DNA of 64,000 bases from Bostrychus sinensis (lineage: Eukaryota > Chordata > Actinopteri > Gobiiformes > Eleotridae), in assembly GCA_020698575.1 (NCBI GenBank), contig CM036256.1, forward strand, positions 16,135,908-16,199,907. The letters run 5' to 3'. The notes below the pieces were generated by a model. It was given only the letters and a program-made list of their open reading frames with translations. It did no database searches and had not been told where the DNA came from. This document shows positions 53,086 through 63,815 of this stretch, piece by piece. Positions within the stretch are counted from its first letter, which is position 1; each line of letters starts with the position of its first letter. The position numbers and the translations under genes were made by a program.

Positions 53086-55080
53086 TCTGCTACTGCTACT
53101 ACTTCTCCTACTACTGCTATTTTTATGCCAATAGATATTTACATAAAATGACATGAGTAAAATTGTAACTTGTCAGCTCTGTAAAATTTCTTGTAATTGT
53201 CCCACAGCAAGCAAGAAATACAATTAAAACATGTTACAAGTTGCTCCCTTATGAGGAGCAGCGTGAAATAATTAGAGTTGTCCCAGATTAAAAGTTGAAT
53301 TCTGTGAACTGTAGAATCCCCATTGACACCGGTGTAAGAGAGATCTTGAGGACTGGGCTGGACAGGAGACAGTGGGAGGAGGAAGAGGAGCTAGAGATCT
53401 GACGCATGACTGCCCGTTCCCTGGAGGAGCTGCCACACACACAGCGACCGCCAGCCGGAGCGCGGGTGGCTGTCTTGTTGGCAAGGGTTTCTGATTTCAC
53501 GGCCTACTGGGTGGTGGCATTCAGCACCTATCAAACAGCCCTATTCACAAAAACACACTCGAACTGACCCATCCCCTCTGGCCTGTCCTCCCAACACCTC
53601 CTATCTCCTTGTGCTCGAAGAATTGTGGTACCACAAAAACGCTAACTCTTTCTAATTTATAGAACAGTGCAAACATAGTGGATTTTCTTCTTTTGTTTTT
53701 AGTGGAGGGGTCCAAACATTGTTGCCAGTCTGACCAGTGGTCTTTTAGCTGTACAGCAATAAAAAACCCAAGGGCATTTTAAACAGCAATTCATTGAATG
53801 TTTGTGGATAATGTGCAGTTTACTTTTGAAGTTTTGTTAAAAAATCAAGTAAAGGTGTAAAATTTCTAAATGACAAAAGTGGCAAAGCGGGTTTGAATAG
53901 TAGTAGAAGTTGTAGTAGTAGTAATATTAGTAGTAGTAGAAACAGAGGTGGAAAGTAACTAAAAAATCTTACCTTATCTTCTTTTCGAGTAACATTATAT
54001 TAAAGTAACTGTACTTTTTACTTAAGAACAGATTGTGCATACTTCTTTCCCCACTGGTTTTTAAGTAACTTTATATTTAAAAAAAAAGTAATGCAATTCA
54101 ATACACAAAATGGATTTTGTTTTTTAAGAGATAGCGCTCCTATTGCTGACGAGCTAATTTTTTAAAGCTAAACTCAGTGGTCAGCCCTAAGCCCTGCGTT
54201 CCCAACATACACACACTTCTTTGCACCATCCCTGTGACAGGCAGCTCATCAAGAAAAATAGTGGAGTGAGAATTAGCATTTTGAGTGAGTGTGTCCCCTA
54301 AAAGTCGAGCCCCCATCATGCATCCTCCGTTTGGACAAATGATAATTGATAGAGAGAGGAAGAGACACAGAGAGTGGAGGGGTTCAAACCTGCGGGTGGG
54401 GGGGTCCTCTCAACGGACTAAAGGTCAACTTGGACAGAGTGTTGCCGGGGTCAGAAAACAAGAGGTCCCGTAGACATTCACACACACTGATGCTACTCGG
54501 CAGTTTCTTTCTCAGCCATTCACTCTTTGTCTGGGGCAGAATTTAGTGCTCAGCAAACCATCTGCACTATCACCTGCCTCTTATTTGACTTCACACACAC
54601 AGTTCCTCTGTCTCTTCAAGTCCTATAAAACCCTGGGGAAGTCCATTTACTGAATGTCAGCCCCTCTCCCCCGCTCTCTCCCGTTGCTATATATGCACAT
54701 ATAGATAGCATGATGCAGCACTTAAAAATAGTTGTAGATATTTCTTTTTTGCAGGCCCAGCTTCTGTCCACTCCTCTCTCCCACTCCACTATTACCATAT
54801 ATCTACTATTACTTTTGATTTAATACTTGTGAGTAGTTTTACTTCTACCTGAGAAATATTATTTGGAAGCACTGGACAAGAATAACAGTAGATTTTGGGC
54901 AGGCCCACCTTCTCTCCTTTTCCTCCGTCCACTTTTGCATACAGACTAAATAAAGCCATGTCTCCTTGATGAAGCTCCTGACTTGATTTAGTGCCGGACA
55001 GCTCCCTGCAGAAGCTGTTGAAATATCACTTTAGTAGATTTAGTTTTGGACAATAAAACACTGTCCAAACGTAATTAAAA
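53086..55080. other. Intron 2 section
   Basis: A TAG/TAC-rich run at 53897-53940, a transposon-like stretch at 53944-54075 and a GC-richer part at 53320-53480, where frames exist on the minus strand but no splice context is seen. No gene is recognised. Confidence 0.45.
53897..54075. repeat. (TAG)n-like run plus an AGAGGTGGAAAGTAACT-type repeat
   Basis: 'agtagtagaagttgtagtag' is followed by ACAGAGGTGGAAAGTAACTA, 'cgagtaacattatattaaag' and 'taactgtactttttacttaa', the recognisable end of a common teleost DNA repeat. Confidence 0.6.
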
Positions 55081-55084
55081 AACC

Positions 55085-55485
55085 TGTATGCTCCTTCTCT
55101 ACAAGTCGTTAACCTCTAGCGATACATTTTAGGAATCGCGCCATAAAGACTGGAGATTTTAATGGGCACAAATCAAATATGGCCCACGTTAATTTAATTA
55201 AGCCTTGCCACCAAAACGTCCGGCCTTGATCCAAATATTTGAGGAGAGCAATACTTTTTTCTCCTTCTCCAAGTTGATTAAAATATGTGATATTTCACAT
55301 TAGTTTAGTTTTTATGGCCAGTGAGGTAATTCATTGTCGGTAAATGGCTTGTCAGAGTGCTCTGTGAGTGATGTAATGCTATGAAGTCTATCGTTTGAAT
55401 TGCCCCTACGCCTATTAGAGAAAATCGACTTCTGAGCCCATTATTTGATTATCTTACTGGAAGTTTAAAGAAGGCATCATGTTGG
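55085..55485. promoter_or_regulatory. Candidate conserved non-coding element, intron 2 (strong)
   Basis: About 400 bp of repeat-free sequence with even composition: 'gttaacctctagcgatacat', 'aggaatcgcgccataaagac', CCACGTTAATTTAATTAAGC, 'aaacgtccggccttgatcca', 'atggccagtgaggtaattca', 'aatggcttgtcagagtgctc', 'gaattgcccctacgcctatt' and 'cattatttgattatcttact'. It has many ATTA cores and retained CpGs. No open frame of note. Confidence 0.45.
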
Positions 55486-55895
55486 ACAAAACCATTTCAG
55501 TTTTTTAGTCTGTGGCTGCACTTTAATATTGCGGTTAAATTGCCAAAGACAAAACACTGTCTTAACCTTCACATATGAGAGTCTCCTAAAATAATAATTT
55601 CCCTAGCATAGACCTTGATAAATAACTATATGGCTGCTTTCATAAGAATGGTGCCATAATCTAAGCAGACCATAATACATTTTCTATGGAAGAATTAGCA
55701 CTAGCCGCCAAATATGAATAATCAAGATGGTTTTGGTAACTCTGTACTGTATGTAATGTCAGGACCTGGTCACAAAATATTAAGTGTGTCAGTGTTAGCT
55801 TAATGTAGCAATTAGCAAATACAGTTAGCCTATAAACTAAAGGCTAAACAATATAGCCTACTATGTTTTGGTATTTTTATGTTTTGGTGGAGAAG
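55486..55895. other. AT-rich intron 2 sequence
   Basis: No repeat family or coding signal is recognised. Confidence 0.4.
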
Positions 55896-56310
55896 TACAC
55901 TGTTAAAAATAAAAGGTTGAATCAACTTAAACAAATAAAGTAACAGGTGGTAAAGCATTTCTGAGTTATATAACTTTCAAGGTTTATGTTGTAAGTCTAT
56001 AAGAAAGTTAATTAAAATTACAATAGCATTTTATGTCTACATTTATCAGTAAATGCAACTAACTACAAACTGTAAATTTACAGAACTGAGAATAAGGAGT
56101 TTGCTGGACTACGAATAAGGAGTTCAGTGAAATAGGAATAAGGAGTTATTTAAACTAAGAATAAGAAATAATGAGTTGAGTCAAGAGCCAGACGAACTTT
56201 AACAAAGAAATTGGCACAACCTACTTGCTCAAGTTGAGTAAACTCAGAAAAGCTTTGCAGCCAGTTGCTTAAGTTTTTTTGATGCTGATTCAACTTTTAA
56301 TTCAGATTTA
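55896..56310. mobile_element. Inverted-repeat DNA element carrying a small minisatellite
   Basis: The left end ACACTGTTAAAAATAAAAGG, followed by 'ttgaatcaacttaaac', is a common teleost transposon end. The right side has 'cttaagtttttttgatgctg' and ATTCAACTTTTAATTC, an imperfect reverse complement. Inside it, at 56090-56180, GAATAAGGAGTT recurs every 23 bases. There is no coding capacity. Confidence 0.5.
56090..56180. repeat. 23-bp minisatellite, about four copies
   Basis: GAATAAGGAGTT starts at 56090, 56113 and 56136, with a decayed fourth unit (GAATAAGAAATA) at 56159. The spacing is exactly 23 bases each time. Confidence 0.8.
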
Positions 56311-56715
56311 AATCTTGCATCCATATTGTTATGTGTCCTCAACACAAATTGCTGGCATGTAGTACAATCCTTACAGTAAGTATGGCACAAAACTATACTA
56401 ATTTTATAAAATTTAAGTTGTTTATTAATACTGGCACATTTAAATAGCAGTTTCTGAAATGAGGGACCACAATGGTTTGTCAGTGTATTCTCATATTTCA
56501 TTTATTAACTACCCCAGATTTAATTTAACAAGAGACAAGTTAATAAATCAAAAGTGCTAACCCTATCCTAATAAGTAAATGCACTATCAGATCTAGGGGT
56601 TATTAATTCAAAGCATTTTATTTGTTTGATTTTAACAATTACACCAGCAACAGCCAAAACAATGTATTTATATTGCTCACTTGTAAAAATGAATGGGAAA
56701 AAAACACTATTCTTG
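56311..56715. other. AT-rich intron 2 sequence
   Basis: No feature is recognised. The 85-codon minus-strand frame at 56244-56501 partly overlaps the transposon end. Confidence 0.4.
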
Positions 56716-56719
56716 TCTT

Positions 56720-57080
56720 TGATGTCATCACTCGTGGAAGGCCTTATACCACAGCTGCCATATCCTTAAATAAAACCGCCTCTCCACCAACTCATTTATA
56801 CCCTTTAATTACACAGTGTCATGTTCCCATAGGCTGTAAAAGCACTTGAACACGTTTGCCGGGTCCCGCATCAAGGTACACCCTAATACCTGCTCCTAAT
56901 TAACACGCATTTAAAAATACTCACGATGCAAATTAGCGTTAACATCCGAACGCCGAGTGCAGGGGCACCAAATGACAAGACAAGATAATTCAACTGATGC
57001 ATATTTATCTCATGCTAATTGGCGTGCACGGCTAAAGAAAAGCGCACACTTAATTAATTGACACGGAGGGGGGTGCAAAT
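56720..57080. promoter_or_regulatory. Candidate conserved non-coding element with octamer sites, intron 2 (strong)
   Basis: Repeat-free: 'gccttataccacagctgcca', 'tgccgggtcccgcatcaagg', TAATTA (56917-56922), ATGCAAAT (56926-56933, exact POU octamer), 'agcgttaacatccgaacgcc', ATGCTAAT (57012-57019, octamer variant), 'ttggcgtgcacggctaaaga' and TAATTAATTG (57051-57060). The clustering of POU and homeodomain sites in CpG-keeping sequence suggests a developmental enhancer. Confidence 0.45.
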
Positions 57081-57406
57081 GAATGGGAGCCACTCAATCT
57101 GGAGAGAGGGAGACAACAGCAGAGGGGAGGAGGAGGTGCAAGGGAGATGGCAAGATAAAACATCTTAAAAATATATATAAAATGTACATTATATTTTTGT
57201 ATATGGTTACTTTTTATATAGTTATTGGTGTTTTGGACATTTATGCACTATTTTTCAGCAGAGTTCTAACTTTACATTGCTATGTTGACCATTTATCTTG
57301 AGTTTATACACTGTAGAGTAACTTTGATTGATATAGGCTTAGTGTTGTTATTTTTTTCCCTATACATTTGGGGCTTTTTTAGTGGTCATTTTCATTTAAT
57401 GGTCAT

Positions 57407-57407
<1 letters not shown>

Positions 57408-57437
<30 letters not shown>
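57408..57437. repeat. Poly-A run, 30 bases
   Basis: Uninterrupted A run, possibly a retroelement tail; the sequence before it resembles no known body. Confidence 0.95.
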
Positions 57438-57439
<2 letters not shown>

Positions 57440-57989
57440 AGATTTGTAAAATAATAGATACATTTTATGATGACCCACATTTAGATTGCAGACCACTGTT
57501 TGGGAACCACTAATTTAATGCATATGAAGTCAAATAGATAGTTTAGGGGTGTAAAAAAAAAAAAAAAAATCCAGCTCTTCTTGTCAGTCAGTTGAGGAAA
57601 AAGTACTTGGTGTTGTTCATACTCTTCACTTCACTTCATATTCACCATAAAATTCACATCCGGTTAAAAAAAATGTAAGTATGAATGCATTTGTTACTGA
57701 AATGCCTCTAAAATTCAGTCTAAGTAAAAGATAAATTGAGCCCCTAAAGTACGCTGTAATGGCTGAAACTTGTTCTTCTTTAATATGGCATTAAAAGCAT
57801 TGATTCTCTATTTTGAACCAAGTGGGACATGGTAGATTTCCTAAACGGACCTCGAACGTCTGTCCCACTTGTTGTGTCGCTAACGGCAAATTTCAAGCTG
57901 GTTTTGTCTCCAAAATAGCTGTGTCCGTCCAACTCGCCCCGTGTAATTCGGTTTGTGTAGTTGGACCTGTTTTAAAAAGGGGCCCTCCA

Positions 57990-58020
57990 ACACACACACA
58001 CACGCACACACACACACACG
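57990..58020. repeat. (CA)n microsatellite
   Basis: CA units with one CG change. Confidence 0.9.
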
Positions 58021-58669
58021 TATCTCTCATTTATTTGTTTACGGTCTTCTCTCTTCTAAAGGAAAGTGATGGGACGTAGGCGCTGGACTTTTCATGCCTG
58101 CCTCCCTCTCCGCCTCCTCCTCCCTCCCCTCTCTGCTCCACCCGTTTGGGACGCTCCAGAATAAAAAAGCGAAAATGTTTTTGAACACACATCCATTTTG
58201 AGCCACAGATGGTCTTTTGAATGGGACAGAGGCTTGAATGTGGGAGTTTACCCTCGCTTTTAGCCCCCCACCCCCCACACCACCCCCGCCTCTGTCCCAC
58301 TCCTCTGTGTCCACGCAGCCGTTTAGCTTCTGCGTTTTTATTCTTTCTTTGTGCCTCACAACTTTGTCTTTTGTGTTGGACCCACGGCCACTGGCTCACT
58401 CTGCCTTCTGCTCATCTGCCATAGTCAACCTTTGCTTACTGATCCAAAAAAAAAAAGGATGTTTAATCAGATTGATACCATTACCAATGCAAACACACAA
58501 CTACCACCTCTTAAACAAAGGTGTGCCATAAGCCCTATTTTTGCACATCTAAAACATTATAAACAATATTCTGTCTATCTCTCAGGTACTTTGAAACCTT
58601 GGGTGGAAAATGTAAGAGTATGTTTTGTCTACAATCAAAATAACATAATATGTTACATTTTTCTTTTTT

Positions 58670-58815
58670 CCTTTTTCCTTCTGGGGTCACTACACAAATA
58701 ATCTGCCTCCCAGGGATATGCATAGTGATTTGGCATTTGGTTTTAGGCCGGATGCCCTTCCTGCTGCAACCTTCTATGTTTTTCCCGGCTTGGGACCAGC
58801 ACAAAGACCCCCTGT
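58670..58815 (-). repeat. Family C dispersed repeat, reversed
   Basis: 'tggggtcactacacaaataa', 'gatatgcatagtgatttggc', CCGGATGCCCTTCCTGCTGC, 'tttttcccggcttgggacca' and 'gcacaaagaccccctgtgcc'. The core is close to the CATCCGG form, so this may be one of the younger or better kept copies. Confidence 0.7.
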
Positions 58816-59554
58816 GCCTGGATTATGTACGTTCAATACATAAAGGTAAAGTAGATTTTGAAATGAGCTTGGGAAATGTGTGTTAACCCTGGTTGTATAT
58901 AATAATGTTTTAAATGCTCTTAACAATATGTAATAATATTTGTGGAACAGAAACATAGACATAACATTTAGAAAGGCCACGCTGTGTGTGCACTTGTTGA
59001 AATGTTCTGTAACACTAAACCCATGTTACACATCTGTATTATTGCACGCTGGCACAGTCTCCTCATTGTAATCTTATCCTAAATCCCGTGGAAAATACGG
59101 CATTAACACAAACACATGCCCACTCAAATTAGTCAGGGGAACACTTAGATAAAAAAAAAAAATCATTGCTACTGTTTGGAAATGATAAAACCCCCAGCTG
59201 TTTCTCACACACATGCATGCACATAATCACTTCTATAACATGTATTATCTTTCTGCTTATGCTACCGGAGAAGGCAGCTGTCCTACTTGGTGGTCCGAGT
59301 CATGTGATGAATTTTACTTGTATGTAAAGTGTAACAAGATACCATTCCCAGTGTAGTGTTGTTTTATAGTTACACTTTATTTTTTACATGTGGGGTTAGG
59401 TTTCTTCCCGTCACACAGCTGTACCCCACACAACTGCACAGTGGATATTTATACTTGTACTGCAGAGGTAAAGGGGACTGACACCTCTGCTCTCTGTAGG
59501 TGGCTGGGGTAATAAACACACTAGCTGTCTGCCTGTCTTGCCTTCTTGGCAGGT

Positions 59555-59760
59555 TGAGGCCTACTTAACCAGGCGAAACCGCTGCTCTTTTCTAAGTCCC
59601 TTTGAATGCTGCCCTTTGTCGGCGACACGCTACCATGTTAATGTCATGTACCGTAGAAATTGCCGTGGCTATGGCTATTAGCTTCGGCCGCTAAAGTACA
59701 GAGAGAAAGAGAGCGATCGGGGTTGCCACAAAACCCCGCCGGCTTCAAATGTGCACCATA
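59555..59760. promoter_or_regulatory. Candidate conserved non-coding element, intron 2
   Basis: 'aaccaggcgaaaccgctgct', 'gccctttgtcggcgacacgc', 'taccatgttaatgtcatgta', CCGTAGAAATTGCCGTGGC, 'tattagcttcggccgctaaa', 'gagcgatcggggttgccaca' and 'aaccccgccggcttcaaatg'. CpGs are dense and no repeat is seen. The island may continue to about 59950. Confidence 0.35.
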
Positions 59761-62700
59761 ATTGCATTGCTGTGAAGAGGGTTAGGCCCCCCTTTCCTTT
59801 CCCCTCGCAACGCTCTCCATATCTTTCCTTCCCCCCCGTCCCCTCTTCTACCGCTGTCTTTGGCTTTTTTGTGTGTGCGATTTGTCCCTTAAGCCGGCGT
59901 AACGTCTCGGGCCAGGCCGCAGAATGTGGAGAGCAAATTGGAGGCAGAGCGTGAACAATGGAACATGCTTCGCTGCTGGGGCATTCTTCTCCTTTACTGG
60001 GAACAGTGGGAGGTGTAGAGGGAGAGAAAGTAATTTTGTGAGGCTATAGTCAAGGCCCAGACACATCCACATGTAGATAAGTCAGTTTGGAGCTATAAGC
60101 TAAGGCTGAACTGAAGATTTTAACATTTAAAAGACAGAGTTTGCAAAGAAAGTTTAAAAGTAGTGCACAACAAAGGTTAGGCGTGGGCTGGGGCATTTGT
60201 CTTGAAGTTTACTGTTAGTGTTGGAAGTTGTGTCCGACCAAACTCTTCTTTTCATGTACCTAAGTTTCGTGTGAAGTCAGATCATGTGGGAGGTAAGGGA
60301 ACACTGGCAGAGGGAGATGAGACGAAGGCAACATACTGCAGGATTTAGAAATATGTTATATGTACAGTAAATGTTACAAAAAGAGAGCAGACGAGACAGC
60401 AGGGGAGAGCAGAACAAAACCTCAGGGACAACATGAGGAGAGGGAGAGGGAAAGGCAAGAACAAAAAGGACAAGCCATAAGACACATGTTCAGACCTGTT
60501 CAATAAGGACAAACTATTCTTTTCAGGCTAATGGTTGTGTTTGATAAACCACCAAATATCTAAGAGTCGGAAAAGTATGAGGCGAAAGTAAAAGGGGATG
60601 AGAAGCAGTTGGTGAATAGCAGTGTGTATCATTCCCATTGAGTCAACAGATTAGCCACAGAGGAAGCTTAGCTGTTCCTGGCCCTGTTCGTTTGATGTTT
60701 TGGGAGGCCTAATTTGATTTTTCACCTCCCATTGTTTTAGCACTGTGTGCCTTTAATCCACTTTAAAGTGGAGACAGCTTTTATCCCCCTTTCTCTGCTG
60801 CTGCATCAGTCTTTGTTCTAGACATTTGCCCAGGAAAATGAGCACTCTATTATTGGAGAAAAGTTTAATAAGTGCATTTGAATTTAAAATATGTAAATTC
60901 AAACATTATATCTATCTAAATGTACCAGAGTTATGTTTTTTTTTTATGTAAACTCTTCTTGATTGAGTGAATGTTTATGGTGTAAAAAACAGTGTGTCAT
61001 GCCATTTATACATTTATCAAGTATGATTTATTGCTCAATGTAAATAGGGCATCTTTGTTTTGCATTTGGCATTAACTTGACCTTACTTATTCTACTAGTA
61101 GTCAAAGTAGCAGTTTGTCAGAATGCCGACTTTAGTGTAGGGATTTCACAGTATCCCTGGTTTCTCTGCTACTACTACTACTTTGGGTGAGTCTGGAAAC
61201 CTCCTCTGGTGGTAAACCATAAAAATACTTTGAAACACAAATGCCACAGTCCCCAGTGCTTCATGTTTATTTTACTATTTCACCCACATATGACTTATCC
61301 TGCTAAAATCTAACTTGGTAACTTAGAAGTGCCCCACAGTTCTTGGTTGTAATAAAAGCTTTGGGTTTAGTTTGGCATTAGATCATTCCACGCCACCCGG
61401 CCACCACATCCCACCCTCCACTGCAGGCTGTATTAACCCTGAAGAAAGGCCTGTGGAGGGGCAGAAGAATGGCCACAGAAGGGAGGAGGAGGTGGAAATT
61501 GTCCCGAGCGAGAACTACCCCGATGCCCCCCAGTCTCCCCTTCTCCTCCTCCTCCTGCTGCCTTTTTACCCCTCACTGAAAACAGCCAAATGACCAGCCC
61601 CTTGGCTCAGTGACTCAGTGCTTGCTATAAGGGAGCTTAATGCACCCAGCCCACCGAACTATTGTCGCTGCTACCCCCGCTACCCGTCAGAAAAGGAGGC
61701 ACCCACGGCAGCCTTTAGAAAAAACCACACACATCAAGCTCTTTTGTGTGGCCCAGACTGACAAACTGGACTGCATTTACATCCACCTCCGTCAGCATCC
61801 GTCCAACTTTTTACTCATCACCATCGACGGGTGCTCTCCCTGTGCAGAGGAGCATCAAGTGGGCTGTAAAAAGGAGGGGGTTAGATATAAACGGACAGAC
61901 TGTCAGCACATGTGTTTGCTGTCTAAACCCACTCCTGTATTTAAAGAACCATCTGTGGCCCTTTACAAAACAGCACCTTCATCGGGACCCTCTCCTGACT
62001 TCTTTCAGGAGTGGCTGATTGTTTGAACTCATCCCCCCTCTTACTTTTCTCAGAAGGACATGATCCTGCCAGCTTTGTTATGATACACATGCATTCAGAT
62101 ACACAGTGACAATTTCAGTGCTTCAACTGTAGCCACTGTGAAGCAATCGGATAATTTGTTTGCTTGCTTTGTGTTGTGAACAGCCGCAACAATTAATCAT
62201 CATACTTAGCTCTATCTACCTGTTCCCATAAGTTACAGAAAGTCAGAGAGAGACAAGGCCCATTAACAGTTATTATAATAATTAATGAGTTTAATGAGAA
62301 CTTAAAAATTTGACATAAAGCACAATTGCCCTGCTAAGTTGTCTTTACTGTGTCTATTAATTTGGTGGGTAGCTAACAGGCTAGAGTAATATCTAAATAT
62401 CCAAAACACTGATTTTTCTCCATTTCTTTTGGGATTTCTTGCCTTTTGAGCTTTACATTTTACTGACATGCTTTCTGTTGATTCCCGACAGCGTCCACAT
62501 TCCAGAGGTGAGCTTTGTAACAATAAGACATCTAGCATATCTGTATTATGATGTCTTTTAAAGGTAATTACACTGCTCCTGTACAGAGTATGTGAATGTG
62601 TGCGTGATGGATTAGCTGTATAAAGGACTCAGCAGTGCACTGATATCTCTGCTCACTGCTCACAGCATGATCCTCAGACACTGGCACGTGCTCTGCCTCA

Positions 62701-63155
62701 CACACGAGCAGGGATTTGGTGTCCAGCAGCGTGTGGACGACCCGATGGTGAGCTGTGACCGGCTGTGTGTGCTTCTAACACTCATCTAATCCTTGTAGAG
62801 TGGTCCTGATAGGCCTAATGACACACACTGGGGCACTGTGGGGGACTGCACCTGTATGTCCGATTGTGTCTGCTGCTATTACCACTCACTGGGACACTTA
62901 AACATGATACGTTTGATTCCTTCATAATGGAAATACCCCTATGGTTGTAGTGTCTGTGCTTCTGAACATATTTAACCAAAGTTCACTCAGATCTCTGTGT
63001 GTCCTCCTTTTATGGATAGTTCAGGGACCCAATTAAATGTAGCAGTGACCCCAGTGTGAGTCCCGCTCCGGCGGCTTGAAAGATCAGTGTTGCCTCCTAA
63101 CATTGCAGCGTCTGCTCCAGAAAGCCTTAGTGCCCAGTTAGAGCTGTAGCGAAGC
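59761..63155. other. Intron 2 section, no gene seen
   Basis: Includes a GC-richer part at 59780-59940, purine-rich sequence at 60380-60470, and unique sequence at 61380-61760 with a TCCTCCTCC run. A 128-codon frame at 61640-62026 has no recognised family and no splice context. An apparent GATG|GTGAGC donor at about 62746 has no convincing exon before it. Confidence 0.4.
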
Positions 63156-63159
63156 ACAC

Positions 63160-63815
63160 AGAGGGATATGACTGTGACATCCGCCTTTCATGGGGTTTGT
63201 TAGCATCAGGCACAACAATAGACCCACAGCTTGTCTCATTTACAAGAACTACTACAAGTAATAGCATTCATAAAGTAGTAGTAGGACTAGTTGTGGTATT
63301 AGTAGTTGAAGTCAGGATCCTGGTCAAGAGTACTACAGAGGATATGGCTGTGACAAGAGACCCACAGCAAGTACTATAAGCAACAGCATTTACATGTAGT
63401 TGTAGGCCAGGGACACTTCTTCAGGTCTTGAGCTAGGATCTTGGTTAGGACGACCTACAGCATCTTGTAGCTCAGCACTAACCCGAAGGTTGGTGGTTTA
63501 AGCCTCGCATCTGACAATCCTTGGGCAAAACACTTCTCCCACCTTGCCTGTATGAATGTGTCAGCTGTGGCTACCAAAGTAGCTCACCACTGGGTGTGAC
63601 TGAGAGTGAATGCACCAAATTGTAAAGTGCCCTAACCCTAACCCTAGAAAAGCGCTTTATAAGACTAAGACAAGCAGTAGTCATAGTAGTATTAGTAGAC
63701 CACTTGAACCACAAGTGTAGTGAGTCCTACAGGTAACAGCATTCTTAATTGTAGTTGTAGCATCCCAGGGTACTTTTTTAGATATTGAGCCAGGTTCTTG
63801 ATCAGAAGTGCCTAG
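63160..63815 (+). repeat. Degenerate tandem repeat (about three units) interrupted by a SINE-like insertion
   Basis: 'gaggatatggctgtgacaag' (63340) echoes 'gagggatatgactgtgacat' (63162), and AGACCCACAGC occurs twice. The motif 'acaagtaatagcattcataa' (63254), 'taagcaacagcatttacatg' (63377) and 'caggtaacagcattcttaat' (63730), followed each time by a GTAGTTGTAG-like run, marks three units. The later parts 'aggatcctggtcaagagtac', 'aggatcttggttaggacgac' and 'aggttcttgatcagaagtgc' line up too. The third unit is displaced by the repeat at 63470-63665. Confidence 0.6.
63470..63665 (+). repeat. SINE-like repeat ending AAAGCGCTTTATAAG
   Basis: 'cttgtagctcagcactaacc' (A-box-like), 'gaaggttggtggtttaagcc' (B-box-like), 'gggcaaaacacttctcccac', 'tgagagtgaatgcaccaaat' and AGAAAAGCGCTTTATAAG are the ordered parts of a common teleost tRNA-derived repeat. 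It contains a small (CCCTAA)-like expansion at 63630-63647. Confidence 0.65.

Larger units (their letters stand above)
57081..59550. other. Intron 2 section with repeats
   Basis: Poly-A at 57408-57437 and 57553-57569, a transposon end GTTTGGGAACCACTAA (about 57499), a CA tract at 57990-58020, a possible conserved patch at 57840-57960 ('ggacctcgaacgtctgtccc', 'tgtgtcgctaacggcaaatt'), and a reversed family C copy at 58670-58815. No exon: the frames at 58031-58399 come from strand bias. Confidence 0.45.

Noticed and set aside
58031..58399. 122- and 106-codon minus-strand frames rich in Gly/Arg/Glu
   Set aside because: Produced by a C/T-rich stretch with CCCCCACCCC runs; opposite-strand frames of similar size exist.
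61640..62026. 128-codon plus-strand frame late in the window
   Set aside because: It looks slightly more protein-like than most, but it has no domain I know, no clear splice sites and a second overlapping 90-codon frame. RNA-seq would settle it.
62640..62752. Exon-like stretch between an AG and a GGTGAGC donor
   Set aside because: The translated frames match no RNF220 segment and no known domain, and the acceptor lacks a good pyrimidine tract.
63630..63647. Telomere-like CCCTAACCCTAACCCTAG
   Set aside because: Fewer than three units, lying inside a recognisable SINE-like repeat just before AAAAGCGCTTTATAAG. Not a telomere or fusion scar.
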